From Actinomycetaceae bacterium (GTDB lineage: Bacteria; Actinomycetota; Actinomycetes; Actinomycetales; Actinomycetaceae): a stretch of DNA of 46,082 nt. The stretch is from positions 1 through 46,082 of the forward strand of contig JAGBKC010000031.1 in assembly GCA_017934115.1 (NCBI GenBank), given 5' to 3'. The translations under genes were made by a program, and so were the position numbers. Positions 14,560 through 23,506 of this stretch are shown piece by piece. A model generated the notes under the pieces. The model worked only from the letters and a program-made list of their open reading frames with translations, was not told the origin of the DNA and did no database searches. Each line of letters opens with the position of its first letter. Within the stretch, counting starts at the first letter, position 1.

Positions 14560-16737
14560 TCACGAGAACGAAACACCTAAAACAACTGGAGCTAGGAAGT
14601 AAACAAATATCGATATAAGTACAACGCCAATGAGATTCAGCCACAAACCAGCCTTCACCATCGACTTGATATCTATACACCCTGAGCCATAGGCAATTGC
14701 ATTCGGCGGCGTTGCTACCGGAAGCATAAACGCACATGTGGCAGCCAAGGCAACCGGAATAGCTAAAGCACCAGGGCTCATGCCCATACCTGTACTAATA
14801 GCAGCCACCAACGGAACAAAGGTTGCAGCAGTAGCAGTATTCGAAGTAACTTCTGTTAAGAAGATGATAAGCAAAGCAAAGAGAGCGATCATCAAAATTG
14901 GCGCAATGCCATCAAGAGCCTTCGATTTATCACCAATCCACAAGCTGAAACCTGAGGATTTGAAGGCGTCTGACAAAGCGAAACCACCACCAAAGAGCAA
15001 GAGAACATCCCATGGCACTTCCTTTGCTGTCTTCCAATCAAGAATCTTAATACCGGTAAATGGCTTAGCAGGAACAATGAAGAGAACAAGAGCTAAGATC
15101 ATTGCAATTGCTTCATCAGAGAATAAGGATACAACATCATAAAGTGCTTTATATTGTTCCTTATTTGGCTCAATAATAGTTTTGACGGTTGGAAGAATGA
15201 TCCATGCAAGCGCCGCAAGAACGAAAATAACAGCCACTGTCTTTTCTTGAGCGCTCATCTTGCCCATCTTGTCAAGTTCTTTACGGATAAGTTCTTTTCC
15301 ACCTGGAATATCATCAATTTCCGGCTTATAGAAAACATTGACGATAAGCCACCAAGCAATAAGCAAGAATACCCACGCAAGAGGTGTTGCAAACAACATC
15401 CATGTAGCAAAGTCAAGAGAATCAGTCGTAGATGCCAATTCCTTCTTCAACGTTGCATTCGGTGGAGTTCCAATCAATGTGGAAAGCGAAGCAATAGATG
15501 CAGAATAAGCAATACCTAACATCAATGCTGTGCCGAAGTTAGATTTCTTCTTTGTGTCGCCCGTACCAATATCTTTCGTTTCTCCAACAACACTCCCCAC
15601 AAGAGCAAGAATCGAAATACCGATAGGTAACATCATCACAGCTGTTGCCGTATTTGATACCCACATAGAGAGGAAGCCAGTTGCGATCATGAAGCCCAAA
15701 ACAAGCATCTTTGGTTTAGTTCCAACCATAAGCACAATACGCAAAGCAATACGACGCTGCAAGTTCCATCTCTGCATAGCAAGCGCCAAGAAGAAACCGC
15801 CCATAAACAAGAAGATCGTTCCCGTGCCATAACTCTTACCTACCGCACCGACAGATGAAGAAACACCAAGCAACGGGAAAGCAATGAGTGGAATAAGAGC
15901 AGTTGCAGCCAATGGAATTGCTTCGCTCATCCACCAAATAGCCATCAAAACGGCAATTGCTGCAACAGCAGCCATTGTTTTTTGAGCAGAATCTACACCT
16001 TTATCGGTCAATTGCTTACCAGTTTTTCCAACAAGATTATTCTTCGCTAAATCGATCGTTTTGAAATCTTTGGTGATCTCTTTTACATCTTTATCGTAAA
16101 GTTTGATCGGATTACCATCAGAATCCTTTGTAACAAGCTGTTCTTTACCATCAACTTTTTCTACCAAATAATTCGAGCATTTACCGCCACTTGCACTATC
16201 GGTAATAAAAAGTTGATTACCATTGGCATCATAGACATCTCCGCCTGTTTTCTTATCGATACACGGAAGACGTGAACCACCAGTTTTTTCTTTTACTTCA
16301 TCAGCGGTCTCAATACGGATATCTGCAGCTTTTGCAATGAGTTTATCACCACTGCCCGTAATATCTTTTGTGCATTTTCCATTCTTATCGGATGCCACAA
16401 CGTATTTTTCACCATTTTTAATGGGATCACCTGTTGTTTTATCAACGCAATAAAGAATAGAGGGAGCCTTAGCAACAATGGCGCCATTAGATTCTTTCAC
16501 ATCAGGAATGCTTAAACTAGTTGTGCCGCCATTGGCGGTTTTCGCTAAATCTTTATTGAGTTCCGCTTGTAAAGAATCACTTAAGGTTGCATTAGCCATT
16601 AAAAAGTAGACAAGCAAAGAAGCAAGAATACCTACTGTTAGTCCAATAAAAGACTTATATGTACGTTTTTTAGGTTCAGGAACATCGCGTGTTCCTTCTG
16701 CAATATTAGTGCTCTCATGAATAATGGGAGTACTCAT
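14560..16737 (-). CDS. SLC13/DASS-family anion:Na+ symporter with large extracytoplasmic insertion
   Basis: Imports di- or tricarboxylates (possibly sulfate or phosphate) with sodium. The two family hairpin motifs are present twice: SNTATAVMMLP with GTPPNAT, and SNTATAATFVP with TPPNAIA. These form the substrate and Na+ sites. Unusually for the family, TM1 (about residues 30-49) is separated from TM2 (from about 253) by some 200 polar residues outside the membrane. That segment holds two copies of a Cys-bounded repeat: Cys97...Cys122 beginning CVDKTTGDP, and Cys159...Cys187 beginning CIDKKTGGD. I start at the ATG at 16737, 5 bases after GGAAGGGG; length 725 residues. The gene is monocistronic with a strong terminator. 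Confidence 0.9.
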   Translation of the reverse strand: MSTPIIHESTNIAEGTRDVPEPKKRTYKSFIGLTVGILASLLVYFLMANATLSDSLQAELNKDLAKTANGGTTSLSIPDVKESNGAIVAKAPSILYCVDKTTGDPIKNGEKYVVASDKNGKCTKDITGSGDKLIAKAADIRIETADEVKEKTGGSRLPCIDKKTGGDVYDANGNQLFITDSASGGKCSNYLVEKVDGKEQLVTKDSDGNPIKLYDKDVKEITKDFKTIDLAKNNLVGKTGKQLTDKGVDSAQKTMAAVAAIAVLMAIWWMSEAIPLAATALIPLIAFPLLGVSSSVGAVGKSYGTGTIFLFMGGFFLALAMQRWNLQRRIALRIVLMVGTKPKMLVLGFMIATGFLSMWVSNTATAVMMLPIGISILALVGSVVGETKDIGTGDTKKKSNFGTALMLGIAYSASIASLSTLIGTPPNATLKKELASTTDSLDFATWMLFATPLAWVFLLIAWWLIVNVFYKPEIDDIPGGKELIRKELDKMGKMSAQEKTVAVIFVLAALAWIILPTVKTIIEPNKEQYKALYDVVSLFSDEAIAMILALVLFIVPAKPFTGIKILDWKTAKEVPWDVLLLFGGGFALSDAFKSSGFSLWIGDKSKALDGIAPILMIALFALLIIFLTEVTSNTATAATFVPLVAAISTGMGMSPGALAIPVALAATCAFMLPVATPPNAIAYGSGCIDIKSMVKAGLWLNLIGVVLISIFVYFLAPVVLGVSFS

Positions 16738-16923
16738 ACAGACCCCTTCCATTGAAATAGAAACAATTCGTCAACGAAGTTCACCCAAGAATCTTCGCGC
16801 GATGTTAGCTAGAATACATGACACTTGTTACTTTTGTATTAATTTTTTAAAAGAAAATAATTCATGCATAACAAAAAGAAGGGGAGTCTAGTTATTTTTT
16901 ATTTATATATTTTTCTATTTTGA

Positions 16924-17331
16924 CTAGCATTTACTAAATTCATGAGCATAAGTCGCAATCTGTTCAGCTATTCTCATTAAAGACCGAGAAGACATCGAAT
17001 GTAATGGAGAACACGTGCGTATAAACACATTGTCACCAGAATCTACAACAATATCCCCCGTTATTGTTTTTTCCATTTTTTGCGCAAGACGCGCAATATT
17101 TTCCTGCGATGGCCCACCAGAAACAGGCGAAGAAATAAAAATGAGTTCACCCATGTCATCAAGAGATGCACACTGAAAAATAACATCTTGATGTGTGCGT
17201 TCACGACGCCATTTATGCGTCACAATATACGAACCACCTTCTTTTCGTGCGCCAGCATAACCAGCTAAATAATCTGTCACTTCCTCCCATGAAGAATAAT
17301 GAGGAATTTCTTTTTTCTTTTTAAATAACAT
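16924..17331 (-). CDS. Conserved hypothetical protein, paralogue of the preceding gene in the operon
   Basis: A small soluble protein of about 135 residues from the ATG at 17331, which lacks a strong ribosome-binding site; an upstream ATG at 17355 is in frame. Its second half (FISSPVSGGPSQENIARLAQKM...DIVVDSGDNVFIRTCSPLHSM...LMRIAEQIATYA) parallels the neighbour at 17336-17779 (HIASPLSGTSSLVDIAREL...LRILDGGAHVHHSMPLCHC...VARVASQL). The two are therefore an ancient tandem duplication, possibly acting as a heterodimer. No domain of known function is recognised. It is last in the RidA operon. Confidence 0.7.
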   Translation of the reverse strand: MLFKKKKEIPHYSSWEEVTDYLAGYAGARKEGGSYIVTHKWRRERTHQDVIFQCASLDDMGELIFISSPVSGGPSQENIARLAQKMEKTITGDIVVDSGDNVFIRTCSPLHSMSSRSLMRIAEQIATYAHEFSKC

Positions 17332-17335
17332 GACG

Positions 17336-17779
17336 TTACTCGCTCTCAGAAACATTTATTTTTATTAAATTCTGCGCATCAAATTTTTTATCATCGCATA
17401 ACTGCGAAGCAACACGTGCTACAAGAGAAATAAAATTTTTCATTATCGGCGCATCGCAATGACATAAAGGCATTGAATGATGCACATGCGCACCACCATC
17501 AAGAATACGCAAGCCCCCACAAGGCATCGTATCGAGTTCGCGGGCAATATCTACAAGAGATGAAGTGCCCGAAAGAGGGCTTGCAATATGCACAACTTCC
17601 CAGTCATCACCCGATGTAGAAACTCCACGCCACACCATCACGGGCTGCAATGAATCATTATCAAGCACAATATTCATCCGCAAATGTTTGTCTGATCGTT
17701 CAATAACTGCCTCATCTTCTGAAAAGTCATTACTAAGTTGCCTCCATGTATATGAATGAGGAGAAAAATCTTCAGTCAT
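17336..17779 (-). CDS. Conserved hypothetical protein co-encoded with RidA
   Basis: 147 residues, no signal peptide or membrane helix, function unknown. It begins inside the last codons of the RidA gene (8-base overlap), with AAGGGCGCTA before the ATG, so it is translationally coupled. The motif HIASPLSGTSSLVDIA...GGLRILDGGAHVHHSMPL is shared in outline with the protein encoded just downstream. Small paralogous proteins next to a RidA gene occur in other actinobacteria as far as I recall, but I cannot name a family. Confidence 0.7.
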   Translation of the reverse strand: MTEDFSPHSYTWRQLSNDFSEDEAVIERSDKHLRMNIVLDNDSLQPVMVWRGVSTSGDDWEVVHIASPLSGTSSLVDIARELDTMPCGGLRILDGGAHVHHSMPLCHCDAPIMKNFISLVARVASQLCDDKKFDAQNLIKINVSESE

Positions 17780-18242
17780 TAGCGCCCTTTATACGAAACT
17801 CTGCTTCGATTTCCACACTGCTATTAAGAGGTAAAACCGCAACACCTACGGCACTGCGAGCATGGGAATCTTCAAAAATTGCGCCAAGAATCTCAGATGC
17901 ACCATTAACAACAGCAGGCTGTGCATAAAAATCAGGAAGCGACGAAACAAAACCAACAACCTTCACACATCCTTCAAGTTTATCAACACCACCCACCAAA
18001 GATGCTGCAGCAGCAACACAATTAAGAGCAGCTATTTTAGCAGCCTCTTTTGCCTGTTCAGCAGATGCACCACCGTCACCAACAGCGCCTTCCATTATCA
18101 AAGAGCCATCCACAAAAGGCAATTGCCCCGATGTGCGCACCACACCTCTATCAATAACGGCTGGAACATAAGCAGCAACAGGAGCTGCAACTTCTGGTAA
18201 TTCAATACCTAATTTTTTTAAGTTTTCAGATGGAAGTGCCAT
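17772..18242 (-). CDS. RidA family protein (reactive enamine/imine deaminase)
   Basis: Members of the RidA/YjgF/UK114 family hydrolyse reactive enamines and imines released by PLP enzymes, forming trimers in the cytoplasm. The 156-residue protein has the family core VVRTSGQLPFVDGSLIMEGAVG ... AKIAALNCVAAAASLVGG ... VKVVGFVSSLPDFYAQPAVVNGASE. The C-terminal strand is AVGVAVLPLNSSVEIEAEF. It is the longer actinobacterial form. The motif normally carrying the catalytic Arg reads HARSAVGV, so the Arg is kept. The ATG at 18242 follows GAGAGGTTACT. It is first in an operon of three. Confidence 0.88.
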   Translation of the reverse strand: MALPSENLKKLGIELPEVAAPVAAYVPAVIDRGVVRTSGQLPFVDGSLIMEGAVGDGGASAEQAKEAAKIAALNCVAAAASLVGGVDKLEGCVKVVGFVSSLPDFYAQPAVVNGASEILGAIFEDSHARSAVGVAVLPLNSSVEIEAEFRIKGAND

Positions 18243-18416
18243 AGTAACCTCTCATATATAACATATAGACGCACACCATCATACTCTAGAAAAGCAAAGA
18301 TGAAGCATGCACCGCTACATGCGAAGATCATTACTCAAAAATATAAAAAGGTATATTCATAAAAATAAATAAGAATAAATGCACCAAAAATCTAAAGAAA
18401 ACCGTAAATATAATTA

Positions 18417-18448
18417 TAGCTAGGTGGGGTAATCCAGCCACCTAGCTA
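18417..18448 (-). terminator. Hairpin terminator 3' of tRNA-Arg
   Basis: TAGCTAGGTGG (18417-18427) and CCACCTAGCTA (18438-18448) form a perfect 11-bp stem with a 10-nt loop. It lies 4 bases past the tRNA 3' end. The downstream minus-strand sequence is AT-rich but has no long T-run. Confidence 0.65.
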
Positions 18449-18451
18449 CAG

Positions 18452-18524
18452 CGCGCTCGAAGGGATTCGAACCCCCAACCTTCTGATCCGTAGTCAGATG
18501 CTCTATCCGTTGAGCCACGAGCGC
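18452..18524 (-). tRNA. tRNA-Arg (anticodon ACG)
   Basis: A cloverleaf of 73 nt on the minus strand. The acceptor GCGCTCG pairs with CGAGCGC. The anticodon arm TCTGA-CTACGGA-TCAGA shows ACG, which after A-to-I editing reads CGU/CGC/CGA. The T-loop is TTCGAAT. CCA is not encoded. Confidence 0.96.
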
Positions 18525-18611
18525 TTAACTAAAAGGACTTAAATATTATGCACCGCAAAAAGGGGATGCGCATGCAATATATTCGTGTTTCCTATCACGC
18601 TTGTTGTGGAT

Positions 18612-18944
18612 TTACTTCCACCACGCCGTCATCAAAAAACCCACAACCATAACACCGAGACCAGCAAAAAGATTATAGTTTCCATTAGAGACATGCGGAA
18701 TCGGATATGCACCGCCACTGATGTAAGCAACAACAACCCACACAAGGCCAATCACCATTAACGTTACAAACAAAGGCGCATACCAACGAGGAGAATGCTT
18801 AACTTTCGGCTTATCGTCCAAAATATCGAGCAATGAAGGATTTTCCGCCTCTGCTGCACGTTCTTCGTTATATTTTTTTGCACCTTTTGGCGATGAAGAT
18901 ACAACCTTCTTCTTTTCTTCCTTACGTTTTGAAGATTCAGGCAT
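18612..18944 (-). CDS. crgA: Cell division protein CrgA
   Basis: A small actinobacterial divisome membrane protein that helps recruit and stabilise septal peptidoglycan enzymes. It is 110 residues from the ATG at 18944, which is preceded by GGGAGGGG. A longer start at 18971 would put that site inside the gene. A Lys-rich cytoplasmic N-terminus is followed by two membrane helices (WYAPLFVTLMVIGLVWVVVAYI and NLFAGLGVMVVGFLMTAW) joined by a short loop with the typical PIP and N-Y residues. Its place next to the divergent sortase E/pabA genes matches the conserved actinobacterial cell-division neighbourhood. Confidence 0.92.
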   Translation of the reverse strand: MPESSKRKEEKKKVVSSSPKGAKKYNEERAAEAENPSLLDILDDKPKVKHSPRWYAPLFVTLMVIGLVWVVVAYISGGAYPIPHVSNGNYNLFAGLGVMVVGFLMTAWWK

Positions 18945-19038
18945 ACTAACCCCTCCCTTAAGTATTCTCACACACTAGATTACAGCGAAAAAAGTCAAAG
19001 AAATATATATGCATATGAACGTGTCTAAAATCGCGATA

Positions 19039-19066
19039 TTGAACGTGGTAATATATCTCGTATCAT
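19039..19066 (+). promoter_or_regulatory. Candidate promoter of the sortase gene
   Basis: TTGAAC (19039-19044) and TATCAT (19061-19066) are separated by 16 bp, about 40 bp before the sortase start codon. Confidence 0.45.
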
Positions 19067-19106
19067 AAAAATTGGAAACCATGATGCAGACAACGTGGAG
19101 GTAGAC

Positions 19107-19925
19107 ATGGAAATACACGATACAATCGCAATACCGCCTCGTCCTCCTAGCAATTTACCACCACTTCCACCTGAAGATTTACGCAGTGGATATGCAGAAA
19201 AAAAGAATCAAAAAGTTCCCGTATGGGCACAAGTTGTTGGTATCATAGGCGAACTTTTCATTACTGCCGGCATTCTCATCGGTGCATACATCGCATGGCA
19301 GTTATGGATCAGCGGATGGGAAACTGACAGCATCAACAATAACGCTGTGGCCAGTGCATCACAAGAATGGCAACAATCTCCTCAAAAAATTGGTACGCCT
19401 CGGTATGATGATCCGCCTGAATTTGAACACATCACACAACTAGGAGCAACCTTAGGCATCATTCATATACCCGCATTTGGATCTGAATGGGAATATGCTA
19501 TCTGGCAAGGCGCAAATAAAGAAGCCATCCTCGACAAAGGAGCATTCGGTCACTACAAAGACACCGCATACCCCGGTGAAATAGGCAACTTCGCCATGGC
19601 TGCACACCGTAATACCTATGGTGCACCTATGCATTATGTTGAAAACCTCAAAGTAGGAGACGACATCATCATTGAAACAAAAGATGCGTATCTGGTCTAT
19701 AAAATCGAACCTCAACCATATGTCGTTAAACCAACACAAGGCGAAGTTATCTGGCCCGTGCCAGGCAATCAAAACGCTGAACCAACCGAACGCTTACTGA
19801 CCATCACCACCTGCCATCCTTATATAGGCATTCAGATCGAACGCATGATCACCCATGCCAAGCTTGACCACTGGGTTGACCGCAACGATGGCATTCCCGA
19901 AGAAATGTTTAACAAGAATCAATAA
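19107..19925 (+). CDS. srtE: Class E sortase
   Basis: A membrane-bound transpeptidase that attaches secreted proteins to the cell wall, usually recognising LAXTG in actinobacteria. It has 272 residues from the ATG at 19107, which follows GGAGG; a GTG at 19095 is the alternative. A Pro-rich cytoplasmic N-terminus leads into one TM (VVGIIGELFITAGILIGAYIAWQL). The catalytic domain has His in AAHRNTYG, Cys in TITTCHP and Arg in IERM. The position beside crgA and pabA is the conserved location of housekeeping sortase E. It is followed by a 52-residue membrane protein gene. Confidence 0.92.
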   Translation: MEIHDTIAIPPRPPSNLPPLPPEDLRSGYAEKKNQKVPVWAQVVGIIGELFITAGILIGAYIAWQLWISGWETDSINNNAVASASQEWQQSPQKIGTPRYDDPPEFEHITQLGATLGIIHIPAFGSEWEYAIWQGANKEAILDKGAFGHYKDTAYPGEIGNFAMAAHRNTYGAPMHYVENLKVGDDIIIETKDAYLVYKIEPQPYVVKPTQGEVIWPVPGNQNAEPTERLLTITTCHPYIGIQIERMITHAKLDHWVDRNDGIPEEMFNKNQ

Positions 19926-19940
19926 CTACCAAAGAAACAC

Positions 19941-20099
19941 ATGTATAAAGCATTTTTTAATCACTTGCCCGGACCTTTTTGGTTACGCATCATCCTTATG
20001 ATTATTTTGACTCTATGCCTTGCAGCTTTTCTCTTTGAAGTCGCATTCCCCCTTATAGGAGAAATAATGCCCAATACAGAATCGACGGTGGACGCATGA
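19941..20099 (+). CDS. 52-residue single-pass membrane protein between srtE and pabA
   Basis: This short gene runs from ATG 19941 to TGA 20097-20099, and its stop overlaps the pabA start as ATGA. The protein begins MYKAFFNHLPGPFWLRII, has one membrane helix (IILMIILTLCLAAFLFEVAF), and ends PNTESTVDA. Small proteins with an LPGPxW start and a C-terminal TV occur at the same place in other actinobacteria, from memory. Its function is unknown. The conserved position between sortase and pabA suggests a real gene, not a chance frame. Confidence 0.8.
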   Translation: MYKAFFNHLPGPFWLRIILMIILTLCLAAFLFEVAFPLIGEIMPNTESTVDA

Positions 20100-20731
20100 C
20101 CCATATCCTCGTTATCGACAATTACGATTCCTTTGTTTACACGATCGTGGATTATCTGCGTCTTTTAGGCGCTCAAACAACAGTTGTTCGCAACGATGCC
20201 GTGAAAGTTGAAGAAGCTGCATCATTTGACGGTGTGCTTATTTCTCCAGGACCTGGAACTCCATCAGAAGCTGGAATATCAGAAGAAATGATACGCTACT
20301 GCGCTGCTCATTCAATTCCTTTGCTCGGTGTGTGTTTAGGACATCAGGCATTAGCAGAGATTTATGGCGCTGATGTCAGACACGCCCCTGAGCTCATGCA
20401 CGGTAAAACATCAAGCATCACTCATACTTCTCAAGGAATTTTCGATGGACTTCCCTCTCCATTAACAGTTACACGTTACCATTCATTAGCTGTAGCGCCT
20501 CCAAGTGTTGACGAAAAAACATTAAGCATTACGTCATATACCAGCAATGGAATCATTATGGCCATCGAGCATAATGAATTACCGCTATGGGGCGTTCAGT
20601 TTCATCCTGAATCAATTATGACTGAAGGTGGGCACCGCATGCTTGCCAATTGGCTTCGTTTATGTGGAAGCAAAGAAGCCATTGAACTCTCAATCGGCAA
20701 AACTCCCCTCATGAGTTCATCTGCCACATAA
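20096..20731 (+). CDS. pabA: Glutamine amidotransferase, aminodeoxychorismate/anthranilate synthase component II
   Basis: Supplies ammonia from glutamine to the chorismate-using partner that makes p-aminobenzoate (folate) or anthranilate. The class I amidotransferase triad is visible: Cys in LLGVCLGHQAL, and His and Glu in GVQFHPESI. The start HILVIDNYDSFVYTIVDYL and the oxyanion motif SPGPGTPSEAG are typical of TrpG/PabA. The 211-residue length is normal. Its location after the sortase is the usual place for this paralogue in actinobacteria. The synthase subunit is not in the window, so pabA rather than trpG is inferred from context. Confidence 0.9.
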   Translation: MTHILVIDNYDSFVYTIVDYLRLLGAQTTVVRNDAVKVEEAASFDGVLISPGPGTPSEAGISEEMIRYCAAHSIPLLGVCLGHQALAEIYGADVRHAPELMHGKTSSITHTSQGIFDGLPSPLTVTRYHSLAVAPPSVDEKTLSITSYTSNGIIMAIEHNELPLWGVQFHPESIMTEGGHRMLANWLRLCGSKEAIELSIGKTPLMSSSAT

Positions 20732-20785
20732 AGATTGAACTGTTCATTCACACACAATAAACAGAAGGCATAATATTCAAATAAA

Positions 20786-20818
20786 ATGGGCGCTCACCCC
20801 TTAAGGATGCGCACCCAT
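20786..20818 (-). terminator. Terminator between convergent pabA and ino1
   Basis: On the minus strand ATGGG pairs with CCCAT, and CGC pairs with GCG after a 2-nt bulge. The hairpin is followed by TTTATTT. It lies 22 bases past the ino1 stop and probably serves ino1; it may also slow transcripts from pabA. Confidence 0.6.
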
Positions 20819-20840
20819 CAACATATTTGTATGAAGCTAA

Positions 20841-21920
20841 TTAACGCTCAATATCCCCACGTATGAAAGCTTCAACAGATGCGCGAGCTTCTTCGTCGCT
20901 GCGCTGTTCCATTGGCGACTTCATGAAGTAGGAAGACGCCGAAAGAAGTTCGCCACCAATACCGCGATCAAGAGCAATCTTTGCAGCGCGAACAGCATCA
21001 ATAATAATGCCAGCAGAATTAGGAGAATCCCACACTTCAAGCTTATACTCTAAGGAAACAGGCGCATCACCAAAGTTACGCCCCTCAAGACGAACGAAAG
21101 CCCATTTACGGTCATCTAACCACGAAACATAATCGGATGGACCGATATGAACGTCATTATCATCAAGTCGATGGCGCAAATTGGACTGAACAGCATTTGT
21201 CTTAGAAATTTTCTTCGACTCAAGACGTTCACGTTCAAGCATATTTTTGAAATCCATGTTTCCACCAACATTTAATTGGTAGGTACGATCAAGTGCTACA
21301 CCACGATCTTCAAAAAGCTTTGCAATAACGCGATGTGTGATCGTTGCACCAATCTGGCTCTTGATGTCGTCGCCAACAATTGGCACCCCAGCTTCTTCGA
21401 ATTTATCAGACCATTCTTTTGTTGAACCGATAAAAACAGGCATCGCATTCACAAATGCACATCGCGCATCAATAGCGCACTGAGCATAGAACTTAGCAGC
21501 TTTTTCTGAACCCACAGGAAGATAAGAAACCAAAACATCAACCTGTTTATCCTTCAATACCTGAACAACATCAACAGGTTCTTCAGTAGATTCTTCAACA
21601 GTTTCTTTGTAATACTTGCCCAAACCATCAAGCGTGTGGCCACGTTCAACGCGCGCACCCGTGGCAGGAACATCAGAAAGTTTAATCGTATTATTTTCTG
21701 AAGCAAAAATGGCTTCGGCAATATCGATTCCTACTTTTTTCGCATCGACATCGAATGCAGTCACGAATTCAAGATCCGATACATGATAATCACCAAATTG
21801 AACGTGCATAAGGCCGGGAACTGTAGAAGAAGGGTCAGCGTCTTTATAGTATTCAACACCTTGCACAAGCGAGGCTGCACAATTACCTACCCCCACTATT
21901 GCCACACGAATCTTAGCCAC
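20841..21920 (-). CDS. ino1: Inositol-3-phosphate synthase
   Basis: Converts glucose 6-phosphate to inositol 3-phosphate with NAD+, the first step to phosphatidylinositol and mycothiol in actinobacteria. The 359-residue protein is the short actinobacterial type. It has the NAD-binding start [23 protein letters not shown], the central [21 protein letters not shown] and [21 protein letters not shown], and the [12 protein letters not shown] motif. I start at the GTG at 21920 because AAGGAG lies 7 bases upstream; the frame is open further upstream but without a ribosome-binding site. A long inverted repeat lies in the divergent region with the AI-2E-family gene. Confidence 0.95.
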   Translation of the reverse strand: MAKIRVAIVGVGNCAASLVQGVEYYKDADPSSTVPGLMHVQFGDYHVSDLEFVTAFDVDAKKVGIDIAEAIFASENNTIKLSDVPATGARVERGHTLDGLGKYYKETVEESTEEPVDVVQVLKDKQVDVLVSYLPVGSEKAAKFYAQCAIDARCAFVNAMPVFIGSTKEWSDKFEEAGVPIVGDDIKSQIGATITHRVIAKLFEDRGVALDRTYQLNVGGNMDFKNMLERERLESKKISKTNAVQSNLRHRLDDNDVHIGPSDYVSWLDDRKWAFVRLEGRNFGDAPVSLEYKLEVWDSPNSAGIIIDAVRAAKIALDRGIGGELLSASSYFMKSPMEQRSDEEARASVEAFIRGDIER

Positions 21921-22027
21921 TTGCTTTCTCCTTATATATTTAAGAGGAATTAACACTCAAACAATGTGAGTCTATTCTAAAAGTCCCTATAATTCCTTAA
22001 AAACTATATGTGTTCTTTTGCGCTTAT

Positions 22028-22064
22028 AGGGAAATACCATATCATCCACATCGGTATATTCCCT
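22028..22064. promoter_or_regulatory. Long imperfect palindrome in the ino1 divergent region
   Basis: AGGGAAATACC (22028-22038) pairs with GGTAT-A-TTCCCT (22053-22064), 11 bp with one bulged A and a 14-nt centre. It is midway between ino1 (start 21920, minus) and the AI-2E-family gene (start 22160, plus). It could be an operator for either gene or an RNA hairpin in a leader. Confidence 0.4.
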
Positions 22065-22159
22065 TGATATCAACATAATAACCGTAGGAATGTGCACATC
22101 CGGTACATAGCAAACTATTTTTCTGGTAGTTTTACCCCTAACGGACATAAGGAGAATAT

Positions 22160-23506
22160 ATGTCAGGAAACGACGCAGTACCACAGGAAGCAGCTACACA
22201 TGTCACATCGGCCCCTCCTAAAAAGCTACGCGTTTCAACAAAAGCCATGCCAACAGGCACAAACGTTCTCATGATCCTTGCTCTTGCCACTATTGCAGGC
22301 GCAGGGCTCTACCAAATACGAGGCTTATTTGCACCTGCATTTTTTGCCCTTACTCTCGTTCTCACCGTGCGCCCCGTACACCGCTACCTTTTGCGCCACA
22401 GAATGCCCGGCTGGTTTTCTGCACTCACAACGATTTTTCTCATTATTTTTATCGTTGTCGGCATCCTCGGAGCAACGTCCGCGTCTTTTGCTTCACTTCC
22501 AGGTGTTTTACAAAGTTATTCATATAAATTTGAAGCGCTGATGAATGATGTTTTTCAATTTATGGCAGATAAGGGAATTTCCACGCACGACCTGCGCGAA
22601 CAGGTGATGTCAAATTTCTCTGCATCTACTGTTCTTTCAACTCTCAGTTCCCTTATTGACCAGATGAGCTCCGCTTTATCTATTCTTTTCGTTATTGTTC
22701 TTGCTATTTTCTTCGTTACGATAGATACTCTTCAGATTTCTTCACGTAGCAATATCGTCAAAGAACATGATGAGAGTTTTTTTGATGCTCTTTCCTCCTT
22801 CGAAAACCGTGTGCGCCAATACTGGTTCGTTTCTTCTCTTTTTGGAGCTATTGTTGCTATATTTGACGGCATAGCACTCTATATCCTTGATGTTCCAATG
22901 CCAATGGCATGGGCACTCCTCGCCTTTGTTACTAACTATATTCCTAATATCGGTTTTATTATCGGCCTTATTCCACCTGCACTTTTAGGACTCGTTGATT
23001 CTGGATGGATAACAGCTGTATGGATCATCGTCATTTACAGTGCGCTTAATTCCATCATCCAAGGTGTGATCCAGCCAAAAATTACCGGTGATACAGTTGG
23101 TCTTTCAGCAACAACAACCTTCATTTCTCTTCTCTTCTGGGCTATCGTTATTGGCCCGATGGGAACGATTCTCGCTGTCCCCCTCACCCTTTTTGCAAAA
23201 GCGATCCTTGTAGATTCCAGTCCACAAACTCGCTGGATAGAAGCATTCTTAGTACCTGAAAGCGAAGCAATGCGCAAAAAAGCTGACGGCTACTATAACG
23301 AAACCGAGCCAACTGCCGATACTTTCATCGATTTTGCCACTCAAATTGAAACACAAAGAACACAGACTGAAGGGCTTTCATGGGTGAAAAAAATCCGTGA
23401 ACGCATCCATGAAACACGAACGAATGCACAAGAACCACAAGAGTCACAAGCAAAAAATACAGAGAACAACATAAGAAAAACAGGAGGAGAACATGAACAC
23501 GAATAA
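22160..23506 (+). CDS. AI-2E family (UPF0118/PerM) membrane permease
   Basis: A polytopic inner-membrane protein of the autoinducer-2 exporter-like family. Members export diverse small molecules or Na+, so the substrate is open. About eight hydrophobic segments are visible. Signature parts are IRGLFAPAFFALTLVLTVRPVH near the start and the re-entrant-loop motif MAWALLAFVTNYIPNIGFIIGLIPP. The late GVIQPKITGDTVGLSATTTFISLLFWAIVIGPMGTILAVPL is also characteristic. The C-terminus is a long charged tail of about 75 residues. The ATG at 22160 follows AAGGAG. Its end overlaps the penicillin-binding protein gene by 14 bases, suggesting one operon and translational coupling. Confidence 0.9.
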   Translation: MSGNDAVPQEAATHVTSAPPKKLRVSTKAMPTGTNVLMILALATIAGAGLYQIRGLFAPAFFALTLVLTVRPVHRYLLRHRMPGWFSALTTIFLIIFIVVGILGATSASFASLPGVLQSYSYKFEALMNDVFQFMADKGISTHDLREQVMSNFSASTVLSTLSSLIDQMSSALSILFVIVLAIFFVTIDTLQISSRSNIVKEHDESFFDALSSFENRVRQYWFVSSLFGAIVAIFDGIALYILDVPMPMAWALLAFVTNYIPNIGFIIGLIPPALLGLVDSGWITAVWIIVIYSALNSIIQGVIQPKITGDTVGLSATTTFISLLFWAIVIGPMGTILAVPLTLFAKAILVDSSPQTRWIEAFLVPESEAMRKKADGYYNETEPTADTFIDFATQIETQRTQTEGLSWVKKIRERIHETRTNAQEPQESQAKNTENNIRKTGGEHEHE

